21,772 nt of DNA from VRUE01 sp036379955 (GTDB taxonomy: Bacteria > Actinomycetota > Thermoleophilia > Solirubrobacterales > 70-9), in NCBI GenBank assembly GCA_036379955.1, contig DASVFR010000041.1, positions 1-21,772 of the forward strand, written 5' to 3'. A model generated the notes under the pieces. It worked only from the letters and a program-made list of their open reading frames with translations, was not told the origin of the DNA and ran no database searches. How positions within the stretch are numbered: the stretch's first letter is position 1; each line of letters begins with the position of its first letter. Shown here piece by piece: positions 1-7,714 of this stretch. A program made the position numbers and the translations under genes.

Positions 1-1576
1 GTTCGGCGTCGGTTCTAGAGATGCGCAGGTTGAAGGGGCTGAAGCGCCCGGCGGCGTTGTTGGTGGTGCCGGCGAGGAGGACCGGCTTGAAGGGGGGCAG
101 GCCGCCTTTGGGGCAGGCGCCGCCGTCGGGGCCGCGTTCGACGTTGAAGGAAGCGGTGACTTCGGTCGCTTCTGAGTCGTCTTTGACCGAGAAGGGCGTC
201 AACTCGGCGGTGGTCTCGTATTCGCCGCAGGCAGAGGGGGTCACAAGAGGCGCCCTGGCGCCTTCGCGCAGGTGGACCTTGAAAGAGGAGTAGGGCAGCG
301 GCGGCAGGCCTTCGAAGGTGGAGGTGATCTGGCCGGTGTTCGGGTCGAACTCGACCTTGCCCGCCTGCTTGATCAGGACGCCGCGTTCAGGCGCCCTTGC
401 CACCAGGTAGAGAGCGCCGAGGGTGCCGAATTCGTTCTCGTAGGGGGCGGCGAGGTAGAGGGCGCCTTCGACCGGTTCTTCGAGTAGCGGCGAGTGGGCG
501 ATCATCGAGCCGATCTTGGAGGCCTGCGGGCAGCCCTTTCCTGGTTCGGTGTCGAGCTGCTCGGCTTCGTACTGTTCTTCTGAGCAGACCGCGATCCCTT
601 CGGCGAAGGAGGGGTTGACGCTGAGGCCCTCGGGCAGGGCGATGACGGCTTTGCGCGGCTCGGTTTCGGCGATGTTGCCCGGCCCGAGCAGTCCCTGGTT
701 GGGCAGCTTCGTCTCGAAGTCAAGGCCCGAGGGGTTAGAGGCGAGCTTGGAGGTCGGCTGGGAGGCGATCTTGGGCGAGAAGGGGACTTCCCCGCAGGCG
801 CTCAGCGGGGTCGGTTGCCCCGCCGCGTCGAGGAAGTTCCCCCCTTCTTTGGCAAAGACGTCCGGCGCCTGGCGCGAGGCGGCCTTGGCGAGGATCGCCG
901 GCGGCGCCTCGCAGGAAGCGGGCAGGGTGAGGAAGGGCAGGAGCGGCGCTTCGGATTTGACTCCCCCGGCGGGGAATCCCCGCTCTGGAGTGTGGCCTTC
1001 GTCGGCGGGCACGCCCCAGATCGTCTCGGTCACCGAGGTGACGGAGGTCGGCAGGTTGGGGGCGGCGACGGTGAGGCCGTAGCCTTCCTCGGTGCGCACC
1101 GCCGGGAACTGCAGGGAGATCAGCCCGCCGCCGGCGGAGAAGCCGAGCATCGCGGGTGAGCCGGGCGGAGGAGTGAGGTTGTAGAGGGCGCCCGATGCTT
1201 CGCCGAAGCCCGGGACTATCGCGCGCACGAAGCCGACCTGGGTGCCGGGCGAGCATTTGGGCTTGCCGGCGCCGAAGAGGCGCTGCGGGCAGCTCGGCAC
1301 CGCCTGGGGGTTGCCGAAGAAGCCCGGTGGGAGGTCCACGAGGATGTTCCTAACTTCGCCGCCTTCGGGTTCGCCTTTTTCGTCGGCCTTCAGCTCGAAG
1401 TGCACGTTGAAGGCATAGGGGTGGGACCCGGCCCTGGTCTCGGTGGTGCCGTCGCGTTTCAGCGCCCGCGCTTCGACGCTGCCGGGGACGAAGCCGAAGT
1501 CGTCGGCCTTGGCGAGGGTCGGCAAGGCCAAGAGGAGCAACAGGCTCGCGAGGGCGATTGTCCTTGCCCGGATCAC
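1..1576 (-). CDS. Large secreted protein, Solirubrobacterales type (3' part cut by window edge)
   Basis: An open minus-strand frame runs from a GTG at 1574-1576 to the left edge, giving at least 525 codons without a stop. A GGAGGTG ribosome binding site lies a few bases upstream. The first 24 residues form a signal peptide: basic VIRAR, a Leu-rich core, then AKA before DDFG. The rest is a soluble, Pro/Gly-rich, beta-type protein with scattered Cys residues (for example SCPQRLF, KCSPGT, SACGEY). No catalytic motif is visible. The start overlaps the stop of the upstream 1201-residue gene as GTGA, so the two are probably translationally coupled. I recognise the style as a large secreted protein common in Solirubrobacterales, but I cannot give it a function. 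The plus-strand frames here are shadows. Confidence 0.85.
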   Translation of the reverse strand, partial: MIRARTIALASLLLLLALPTLAKADDFGFVPGSVEARALKRDGTTETRAGSHPYAFNVHFELKADEKGEPEGGEVRNILVDLPPGFFGNPQAVPSCPQRLFGAGKPKCSPGTQVGFVRAIVPGFGEASGALYNLTPPPGSPAMLGFSAGGGLISLQFPAVRTEEGYGLTVAAPNLPTSVTSVTETIWGVPADEGHTPERGFPAGGVKSEAPLLPFLTLPASCEAPPAILAKAASRQAPDVFAKEGGNFLDAAGQPTPLSACGEVPFSPKIASQPTSKLASNPSGLDFETKLPNQGLLGPGNIAETEPRKAVIALPEGLSVNPSFAEGIAVCSEEQYEAEQLDTEPGKGCPQASKIGSMIAHSPLLEEPVEGALYLAAPYENEFGTLGALYLVARAPERGVLIKQAGKVEFDPNTGQITSTFEGLPPLPYSSFKVHLREGARAPLVTPSACGEYETTAELTPFSVKDDSEATEVTASFNVERGPDGGACPKGGLPPFKPVLLAGTTNNAAGRFSPFNLRISRTDAE

Positions 1577-4500
1577 TTCGCACCTCCGCGGTTGTGCCCG
1601 GCGGCTCGCCCGTGGCTCTTCTTCTTCGCGTGCTTTCGCTTCTTCTTGTGGTGCTTCTTCTTGTGCTTGTGTTTGGCGCTCTTTCGCTCTTCGGCGTTGC
1701 CCGCGCCGTTGAAGCTCGCGGAGGCTGGCGTCGGGTCATTGGGGGCCGAGACGGGCGCCTGGCAGGCTTCGCCCTGGCATTCGCCTCCGGGCGCTTCGCT
1801 TTCGGCGGCGATGCCGCCGCCTTCCCTGGCGACGTAGAGGTCGAACAATTCGTCGCTGTCTTTGACCGAGAGCTTGTCCTGGGTGGTGAAGAAGACGCTG
1901 CCGCCGTCTTCGTCGATCGCGACGAAGTTGGAGTCGACCGCTTCGTGTCCGGCGGAGATCAGCGAGACGCAGCCGCCTTCGCGTTTACAGGAGCCGACTT
2001 CGTCTGGCTCGTACTGGTAGACGTCTTCGACCCCTTCGTTGGTGTCGGCGGGCACCAGTGAGTCCTGGGTGTCGAAGTAGAGGCGCCCTTCGTTCGTCAG
2101 GTAGCGCGATTGCGGCAGGGAGCCCTTGACGTTCAGGAACAGGCGCAGGATGGAAGGACCGAGGGGACGTTCGTCGCTCGGCTTGCAGGAGGGGCAGCGG
2201 AGCTGCCCCTCGGTCGAGTCGTAGAGAAAGACCTCCTTGCAGGGTCCCGGTAGGAATTCGTCGGTGCCCGAGACGACCTTGCAAGGCCCGACGTTGTCAT
2301 AGCCCGTAAGTTGCGCTTCGGAGAGGAAGGCGAGGAAGCGCCCGTCGGGGCTTGCCTCGGCCATGCGCACCGAGGGCGCCGCCTGCCAGACGCCTACTTC
2401 TTGGTTGTCCGTCGCCGCCAAGGTCGCCACGAAGGTGGTCGTCCCTTCGCTCCACGCGTAGAGGTTGTCCTTGCCAGCTTCAGCGCTCGCTCCCTGCCCG
2501 TTCGGCGTTTCGTCGAGCACCGCGGTGTCGATGAAGTAGAGGCGGGAGAGGTCTTCGCTTTGGCCGGCGACGCCGAGGAAGCCGCCTTTACCTTCGGTCA
2601 GGTCGGTGCTCGCTTTGGCTTCGAGGTCATAGAGGACGCCATCGGAGAGCAGGACCTTGGAGCCCTCGGCGGAGGCGGTGAGGAACTTGCCGGCATGGTC
2701 GGGGATTTCGATCGTCCTCTCGCTGTCTTCGCGGAGGAAGACCTGGCCCGAGGCGTCGCTCCAGAAGGCCCGCGAGCCGTCGGTTGAGATCGCGTGCGCG
2801 ACGACCGCGGAGGGGATGTTTTGGTTGCCGCTTTTCAGCAGCGTCCCCGAGCCGAACATCGCCCCGGGCGCGGTCGCCGCGTTGTCGGGCGCGACGTTGA
2901 CCAGGCTCAGCTGGCCTTCGTGCCATTCGTAGAGGTTGTTCAGTTTTTCGCCGCCGTCGAGCGCTTCGGGGGCAAAGGGCGTTTCTTCGCTGAGCGCGTC
3001 GTTTGCTTCGAAGAAGACCCGCGAGAGGTCCTCGGAGGCGCCGGCGTAGGTGGTGGCGAAGTGGTTGTCGCCGGTGCCGCTGGTGCGGTTGAGCGGGAAC
3101 CTGAAGTTGAACGGGTCTTCTGAGAGGAGCGGGGTCAGAGAGGCCGGCGCTCCGCTCGGCTGCAGGTAGAGGTTGGTGAAGGCAGGCGGCGCCGCGGGGC
3201 TGAGCTCGGGGTCGGTCTGTTCGAGCAGGCCCTCGCTCAGGTCGCGGTTGAAAACCTTATAGCCCTTGGCGGCCTTGCTCAGCAGCAGCGGTGGAGTGAG
3301 ATTGGCGCTTTGCCAGCCCGTGGCGGTACGCCTGGCCAGGTACTGGTTTTCGATCGTCGCTCCTTCCCCGCCCGAGAAGTCGGAGCCCTCGTAGACCATC
3401 GCTTCGCCGTCGGGGCTGCTCTGCATCGGGAAGTGCTGGTAGGTGCGCCCCGGCTTGCATTCGCTGAAGCTGCCGCAGCTGTTGACGCTGGGGTCGGCCG
3501 GGTAGACCTGGGCGCCGTGCTTCTGGACGGGTGAGACCATCTCGTAAGCGCGACCATCGGGCAGCCCGACAGCTTCGATCGGGAAGGTGCGAAAGCCCTG
3601 CGCGGCGCCCTGGCTTTCGCAGACTTTGGCCGGTTCCGCGCTCGAGCAGTGGCTGGTGGCGACCACGCGCCAGCGGTACTCGGTGTCGGGGGAGAGGCCG
3701 GTCAGCGTGACGCCGGCCGCGAGCGGTTCGGAGCCCGCGCCGAGCACCGTCCCGCCGGACGGGACTTCGGTGGCCCCCGCGAAGCTTTCCCCCGCTTCTT
3801 CGTAGGCCGCCTCGCTCAGGTACTGGAAGGCGTAGCTGGTTTCCGAGCCTTCGGGGTTGATCGAGGCGCTCAGCTCCGCCGAGCCGTTGCTCACGTGCGA
3901 GACAGCCTGCGCTTCGATTTTCGGTATCAGCTCGCGAACCGGGGCGAAGACGTAGCCGAGGGCGGCGCCGTCGGGCTGGCCTTTTCCCTTTTGGGGAAGA
4001 TTGTTCGGGGTTGCCCCGTAGAGGATTCCCGGCACGCGACCGGCCTCGAACTGGCGGTCGGGGTCGAGGGCCAGCGCGTAGAGGTCGCCCCTTTCGGGCG
4101 CCACCGTGATCGTCGGCGGCACTTCGCTGAATTTCCCTTCTTTGCATGCGCCGAGCCGGTGCACCTTCTTGTCCTTGTAGGTGTAGAAGAAGGGTTCGCC
4201 GCTGTCGGGGTTGACGGTCATCGCCGTGATCCCGCCGGTTTTTAGTTCGAAACTGCATACGGGGGTTTTCCGCTGCACCGAAGGTTCGTACTTCTGGATG
4301 AAGGTTTCTTCCGGGGCGGTGTAGAGGTTGCCCGCGGAGTCCACGGCGGGGGCGGTTGGATATCGCCCTTCTCCGAAGAACCCGGCCCCGATGTCGTTGG
4401 CGGTTCCTGAGTAGACGTAGTGTTCGTAGTCGCCCGGGCTCTGCGGCTCGAAAACCATCAGGCGGTGGTAGAAGTTGTTCGGGCTGTTGATATCAAAGAC

Positions 4501-5178
4501 GTAGACGGCGCCCGCGTCATCGACCGCGATCCCACCCGGAAACGGCGATGCATGGATCTTGCCCGGACTCGACGCAGTGGTTTCACCGAACGCGGCCATT
4601 TCGCCGAAGCGGACGATCAGTTTCGAGCCGTCGGCGCTGTATACCCGGACGGCCTTCTGTCCAGCATTCAGGAATTGGGTGCTGAGCACGTAGACGTTGC
4701 CGGTCGTCTGATCGACATCGATGTCAGCACTTGCGGGTATCCCATCAGGCCTTGCCTCGCACGCCGGTTCGCCCGGGGCGTCGGGACCGCAATGACCGTA
4801 GGGACCTTCGGCGAACGTTACTTCCCATGCTTCGCGGAATGCCAGTTTCGTGTCCCCCCCGCTGCTTACCGGCGTATAGCGAGCCACCTCGACCGCATCG
4901 CCGACGGACCCCTTGGCCACCGCATACACCGTCCCCGGTGCCACCCCGCCCGCGCCGCTGCGGTTGACCGCCATGCCGCCGACACCTCCGAGTTGTACTT
5001 CTTCGGCGAATTCGCCGGGGTTCGCGGGGGCGCCGACGCTGCCCGCGAAGGTGCCGACCTGCTCGAAGGTCGTGGCTTGGGCGATGGATGTGGTGGCGAC
5101 AAAGATAAGGACGATGACAAGTAGCGCCAACAGCGTCCGAGCCGCTCGGTGCCTGTAGTCCCTGTCCCTGTGTCCCAT
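1573..5178 (-). CDS. Secreted NHL / FN3-like / beta-propeller protein with basic tail, 1201 aa
   Basis: Starts at ATG 5176-5178 with a GAGGAG-type ribosome binding site about 9 bases upstream. Residues 1-35 are an export signal (Arg-rich start, hydrophobic 15-29, AQA cleavage site). Residues about 64-400 hold NHL-like blades (GGIAVDDAGAVYVFD, PAVDSAGNLYTAPE). About 425-532 resembles a fibronectin type III module (GLSPDTEYRWRVVA). About 545-1150 carries repeated TolB/WD40-like strands of the type SPDGRFLAFLS, SEDLSRVFFEA and NLYEWHEGQ. The last 40 residues are a Lys/His-rich tail ending GHNRGGAK, which could bind anionic wall polymers. It is the first gene of a two-gene unit, and its stop overlaps the next start. 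An extracellular binding or structural role is inferred; no enzyme motif is seen. Confidence 0.9.
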   Translation of the reverse strand: MGHRDRDYRHRAARTLLALLVIVLIFVATTSIAQATTFEQVGTFAGSVGAPANPGEFAEEVQLGGVGGMAVNRSGAGGVAPGTVYAVAKGSVGDAVEVARYTPVSSGGDTKLAFREAWEVTFAEGPYGHCGPDAPGEPACEARPDGIPASADIDVDQTTGNVYVLSTQFLNAGQKAVRVYSADGSKLIVRFGEMAAFGETTASSPGKIHASPFPGGIAVDDAGAVYVFDINSPNNFYHRLMVFEPQSPGDYEHYVYSGTANDIGAGFFGEGRYPTAPAVDSAGNLYTAPEETFIQKYEPSVQRKTPVCSFELKTGGITAMTVNPDSGEPFFYTYKDKKVHRLGACKEGKFSEVPPTITVAPERGDLYALALDPDRQFEAGRVPGILYGATPNNLPQKGKGQPDGAALGYVFAPVRELIPKIEAQAVSHVSNGSAELSASINPEGSETSYAFQYLSEAAYEEAGESFAGATEVPSGGTVLGAGSEPLAAGVTLTGLSPDTEYRWRVVATSHCSSAEPAKVCESQGAAQGFRTFPIEAVGLPDGRAYEMVSPVQKHGAQVYPADPSVNSCGSFSECKPGRTYQHFPMQSSPDGEAMVYEGSDFSGGEGATIENQYLARRTATGWQSANLTPPLLLSKAAKGYKVFNRDLSEGLLEQTDPELSPAAPPAFTNLYLQPSGAPASLTPLLSEDPFNFRFPLNRTSGTGDNHFATTYAGASEDLSRVFFEANDALSEETPFAPEALDGGEKLNNLYEWHEGQLSLVNVAPDNAATAPGAMFGSGTLLKSGNQNIPSAVVAHAISTDGSRAFWSDASGQVFLREDSERTIEIPDHAGKFLTASAEGSKVLLSDGVLYDLEAKASTDLTEGKGGFLGVAGQSEDLSRLYFIDTAVLDETPNGQGASAEAGKDNLYAWSEGTTTFVATLAATDNQEVGVWQAAPSVRMAEASPDGRFLAFLSEAQLTGYDNVGPCKVVSGTDEFLPGPCKEVFLYDSTEGQLRCPSCKPSDERPLGPSILRLFLNVKGSLPQSRYLTNEGRLYFDTQDSLVPADTNEGVEDVYQYEPDEVGSCKREGGCVSLISAGHEAVDSNFVAIDEDGGSVFFTTQDKLSVKDSDELFDLYVAREGGGIAAESEAPGGECQGEACQAPVSAPNDPTPASASFNGAGNAEERKSAKHKHKKKHHKKKRKHAKKKSHGRAAGHNRGGAK

Positions 5179-5227
5179 TGCTACTTCTCCTCTCCCTGGT
5201 CTTGGTACTGCCCTAGGGGAGCCTCCG

Positions 5228-5251
5228 CCCGGGAGCCGGTTGGCTCCCGGG
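5228..5251. terminator. GC-rich hairpin between two secreted-protein genes
   Basis: A perfect 10-bp stem (5228-5237 with 5242-5251) and a GGTT loop lie in the 129-base gap between the 451-aa gene, which ends at 5308, and the 1201-aa gene, which starts at 5178. On the minus strand it would follow the 451-aa stop, but there is no U-tract, so intrinsic termination is uncertain. The plus strand has a mildly T-rich stretch after it. Nothing else is evident in this gap apart from the downstream ribosome binding site. Confidence 0.45.
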
Positions 5252-5307
5252 GCTTTGGCTTTGCCTCTAGGTGTTGCTCAATTCCTTGCTTCCTTCGCTA
5301 GATCTCG

Positions 5308-6663
5308 CTATTTGAACTCCGCCACTAGCGAATGGCTTACGCTCATCGGCACCGAGCAGGTCAGGGCATGGCCGGTGCAGGTGCCCGCGCCGCCTTCGAG
5401 CCAGGTAACCGAGGTGGTGCCTTTGCCCAAGGTGACCGTGACTTCAGCCGTTTCGGAGGCGTAGAACTGAGCTTCCGCCGCCGTGCAGGTCAGGCCACAG
5501 TTGATGTTGCTCGGCTTGGTCTTGATGAAGCCCTGACCGCCGCCGAAGTGACCTTCGCCCATGTCTGTCTTTTTGAGGACCAGCGTGTTCTTGGCGTCTT
5601 CCGTGTAGAGCTCTTCGATCGCGGAATCTTCGGTGATCGAGAAGGTGCAGGTTTCGGTTTTCACGCCGTTGCAGCTGGAGGCCGAGCCGGTGCCGCCTTT
5701 GAATTCCACGAAGTGGAAGTGTTTGGCGGGCTTGGCTTTGACCGTAAGGCTGCCTTCCTTGTAGAGGGCGCTGGAGGAGCCGCAAGCGTAGCCGCAGTTG
5801 ATCCCACCCGGTGAGGTGCCGAGGATGCCCGCACCGGGGGCCTCGAACAGGGTGACGGAGCCTTCTTTGGTTACTTTTTTGAATTTTCCTTCTTCTACTT
5901 CTTCGTAAGTTTCGTATTCGTAATGGACTTCTCTAGTGTTTTGAGCCTTCGTAGCTGCCAGTTTCCAGACCTTGTAGAACTTGACGCCGACGGTCTTTAG
6001 CGAGGAGCCCGCCGTGACCGTGCACTGACGCCCGTTGACGCCACCTGCGTCGCAGCCTTTCCAGCTCTTGACCAGATAGCCCGGAGCCGGTGAGGCGGTC
6101 AGCGTGTATTTGCCCGCGGCCAGCGAGGTTTCGCAGGATTTCGGAGCGGCGCCCGAGCAGACCAGGCCGGCCGGGTTGGAGACGACCGTGCCGGAGCCTT
6201 CTTCGATGTCGAGCTTGATGTTTTCCGCGCAGTCCGGTTCGCCTTCGGGACAGAAGATCGCGGTGGCTTCAAGATCTTCTCCTGCTTTGAAACCAGTCAG
6301 AAGGCAATATTCCTCTTCGCCTTGATAGGGACAGAGAGGAGACGATTCTGATCCTCCGTTCCCTTTCTGAATCGTCCAGGTGGCGAATTCAGAGCCGGGC
6401 GCGGCGGTGGCCAACAGCGCGATACCCGGTTCCCCATTTTCGAGTTCTTCCGGTTCGTTTTCGCAGACCCCGCTGGTGCTCGTGCCGTTGTAGCTGCATT
6501 CGATCGGCGGTTCGCCGGGTTCGTAGGGGAATTCTTCAATGCTGGTGACTTCGCCGCTGCCGGTGCCGATGGCGTTGAGGTTGAAGCTCGAGGCCAATGC
6601 CGACGCCGCCGGCACAAGCATCAGCGCCGCCAGCGCGGCGAGCAAGATGGTCAGACGTCTCAC
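5308..6663 (-). CDS. Secreted protein with four InlB-B-like / bacterial repeat modules, 451 aa
   Basis: Starts at GTG 6661-6663, with a weak AAGGCGAGAG upstream. Residues 1-24 are a clear signal peptide (MRRLTILLAALAALML, then ASALA). The mature part contains about four beta modules with the divergent InlB B-repeat logic: GxGxVxSxPxGIxCGxxC, then a 'xLTAxPAPGYxxxxWxG' strand, then a CTV/CTF strand. Clear examples are around GTVVSNPAGLVCSG, GILGTSPGGINCGYACG and GFIKTKPSNINCGLTC. Paired Cys in each module suggest disulfides. There is no sorting signal or catalytic motif. Such repeats usually serve adhesion or surface scaffolding in other proteins; that role here is inferred. It is separated from the next minus-strand gene by a hairpin. 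Confidence 0.88.
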   Translation of the reverse strand: MRRLTILLAALAALMLVPAASALASSFNLNAIGTGSGEVTSIEEFPYEPGEPPIECSYNGTSTSGVCENEPEELENGEPGIALLATAAPGSEFATWTIQKGNGGSESSPLCPYQGEEEYCLLTGFKAGEDLEATAIFCPEGEPDCAENIKLDIEEGSGTVVSNPAGLVCSGAAPKSCETSLAAGKYTLTASPAPGYLVKSWKGCDAGGVNGRQCTVTAGSSLKTVGVKFYKVWKLAATKAQNTREVHYEYETYEEVEEGKFKKVTKEGSVTLFEAPGAGILGTSPGGINCGYACGSSSALYKEGSLTVKAKPAKHFHFVEFKGGTGSASSCNGVKTETCTFSITEDSAIEELYTEDAKNTLVLKKTDMGEGHFGGGQGFIKTKPSNINCGLTCTAAEAQFYASETAEVTVTLGKGTTSVTWLEGGAGTCTGHALTCSVPMSVSHSLVAEFK

Positions 6664-6783
6664 TTAACTCTCGCCTTGTTGATTCGAGCCCCTGCCGGCC
6701 CGCTCTTCCGACGGCCCTCGGCGACTCGGTTTCCCTGTTCCCATCCCGCCCGAGGCACACCTCAAATAAGCGGGTTCGCCGCT

Positions 6784-6846
6784 ATGAAAGCAGAGGACAA
6801 CCGGAAAGGCAAGATAGATTTTCTGAAGCAATATGAGAAAAGCTCA
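6784..6846 (-). promoter_or_regulatory. Two-block conserved element, copy A (possible minus-strand promoter)
   Basis: This stretch is similar, without gaps over about 50 bases, to 13650-13700. The two invariant blocks are ATGAAAGCA and GAAAGGCAAG (plus strand), set exactly 20 bases apart in both copies. Read on the minus strand they give TTGCCT, 17 bases, TTTCAT, which resembles a -35/-10 pair. It would drive the 451-aa gene through a leader of about 113 bases. Read on the plus strand it could instead be the start of a small peptide (MKAEDNRKGK). The promoter reading is favoured because copy B sits right before a tetR start. The remaining sequence of 6664-6783 shows no gene. Confidence 0.4.
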
Positions 6847-6899
6847 GAAAGACAGGTCTTTCCTGCCCAGGAGAGTGGTACTGCCGTGGTATGCGGTCG

Positions 6900-6966
6900 T
6901 CAGGCCGCGGGGAACACGGATGCTTCGCGGGCCAGTTCCGCCTCTGCTAGGCCGATTGCCAAAGTG
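6900..6966 (-). pseudogene. 3'-end remnant of a tetR-family gene
   Basis: On the minus strand this short stretch ends in a stop at 6900-6902 and encodes ELAREASVFPAA. That matches the C-terminal ELAREAAGFPSA of the intact TetR gene ending at 8955. At DNA level 34 of 40 bases are identical (6900-6939 against 8955-8994), after which similarity fades. Beyond about 6966 the sequence belongs to the antitoxin gene on the other strand. The rest of the tetR gene is missing, so this is a relic or a duplicated gene end rather than a functional gene. Confidence 0.55.
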
Positions 6967-6976
6967 ATAGCATCAC
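6964..6976. promoter_or_regulatory. Palindrome GTGAT-AGC-ATCAC before the antitoxin start (possible operator)
   Basis: A perfect 5-bp inverted repeat with a 3-base centre lies 5 bases before the antitoxin ATG. Toxin-antitoxin operons are usually repressed by their own antitoxin bound to such palindromes, so this is a reasonable autoregulatory operator. The arms are short, so chance is possible. Confidence 0.35.
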
Positions 6977-6981
6977 GCATC

Positions 6982-7209
6982 ATGAATCGTCGCACCACTG
7001 TCAGCGCCGACGCGGAAGCGCTCGCCACGCTTGAGGCCGAGGCCCGCCGCAAAGGGCGAAGCCTCAGCTCAGTGCTCGCCGAGGCGGTCGAGGAGAAGGC
7101 GATCGCGATCAGGCGCCGGCGCAAGCCGCGGCTGGGCGTTGGCCGCTCCAGCGACGGGCGCTCCGCCGCCGAGACCGCGACCCAACCGGTGGCCCGACCG
7201 CCGGCGTAG
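6982..7209 (+). CDS. vapB: VapB-like antitoxin, 75 aa
   Basis: MNRRTTVSADAEALATLEAE begins a ribbon-helix-helix-like N-terminus: a short basic strand followed by an Ala/Glu-rich helix and the turn RRKGRSLSS. The C-terminal half is a basic, Pro/Ala-rich flexible tail, as expected for the toxin-binding part of an antitoxin. The frame stays open far upstream (to 6676), but the ATG at 6982 is chosen because the conserved fold begins there and upstream sequence is a tetR relic in antisense. Its stop TAG (7207-7209) overlaps the toxin GTG by one base. It should neutralise the PIN toxin and repress the operon. Family assignment is from layout and pattern; identity within VapB subfamilies is not clear. 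Confidence 0.75.
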   Translation: MNRRTTVSADAEALATLEAEARRKGRSLSSVLAEAVEEKAIAIRRRRKPRLGVGRSSDGRSAAETATQPVARPPA

Positions 7210-7625
7210 TGGCTCTCATCCTCGACACGAGCGTGCTGCTCGGGGCGCTCGACGCCGCTGACGCCGATCACGAACCCTGCGCGGCGCTGATCGCGGGTGC
7301 GAGTGAGGAACTGATCGTGCCGGCGCTCGTCCTTTCGGAGTTGGATTACTGGTGCCATGAGCGCCTCACGGGAGAAGCCTGGCTCACCTTCCTCGCCGAT
7401 GTGTTGGAAGGCGCCTACAGCGTCGAGCACCCGACGCAGGAGGATCTGGAGCGTTGCCACGAGCTTCAGGGCAAATACGCCGACCTGGCGCTGGGAGTGG
7501 TCGACGCCAGCGTCCTCGCCGTGGTGGAGCGGTTGGGCGAGCCCAAGCTCGCCACCCTCGATCGCCGGCATTTCAGCGCCGTGCGCCCCCACCACGTCGA
7601 AGCGCTCGAGCTGCTGCCTGCCTGA
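7209..7625 (+). CDS. vapC: VapC-type PIN-domain toxin ribonuclease, 138 aa
   Basis: Starts at GTG 7209-7211, overlapping the antitoxin stop by one base. The PIN-domain acidic residues are visible in order: D6 (LILDTSVLLG), E44 (LVLSELDYW), D99 (GVVDASVLA) and D118 (LATLDRRHF). These bind Mg2+ or Mn2+ in an RNase active site. VapC toxins cut tRNA or rRNA when free of antitoxin. At 138 residues the length is usual for the family. It is coupled to vapB and followed by an AT-rich spacer and an ATPase gene. The active site looks complete, so the toxin is probably functional; the RNA target cannot be told from sequence. Confidence 0.9.
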   Translation: MALILDTSVLLGALDAADADHEPCAALIAGASEELIVPALVLSELDYWCHERLTGEAWLTFLADVLEGAYSVEHPTQEDLERCHELQGKYADLALGVVDASVLAVVERLGEPKLATLDRRHFSAVRPHHVEALELLPA

Positions 7626-7663
7626 CGGGCCGCCTCTCATGTAGGCGAGAACAGGTAACAAAC

Positions 7664-7688
7664 TGTAGCGAAATAATGTAGTAAATAA
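7664..7688 (+). repeat. Tandem imperfect direct repeat in AT-rich spacer
   Basis: TGTAGCGAAATAA (7664-7676) is followed directly by TGTAGTAAATAA (7677-7688). The surrounding 7645-7712 is strikingly AT-rich for this genome. It lies between vapC and the ATPase gene and may be a repressor or activator site. Confidence 0.45.
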
Positions 7689-7701
7689 CGGAGAATCTGT
7701 G

Positions 7702-7714
7702 TATTCTGTATCCT
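7702..7714 (+). promoter_or_regulatory. -10 element placed for a leaderless transcript
   Basis: TATTCT at 7702-7707 fits the actinobacterial TAnnnT -10 pattern. Seven bases later is the GTG start of the ATPase, so transcription would begin at or next to the start codon. No ribosome binding site is visible at a usual distance, which supports a leaderless message. No good -35 is seen. Confidence 0.45.

Noticed and set aside
6784..6846. A cyclic-di-GMP riboswitch, suggested by GAAAGGCAAG
   Set aside because: The second conserved GACGCAAAGCC part and the closing helices are missing in both copies.
6676..6981. Upstream extension of the antitoxin frame
   Set aside because: The frame is open but covers the conserved two-block element and a tetR relic on the other strand; the RHH-like fold starts at 6982.
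6900..7661. A 253-codon minus-strand frame over vapBC
   Set aside because: It is antisense to vapBC and shows no domain. Only its last codons are meaningful, as a tetR 3' remnant.
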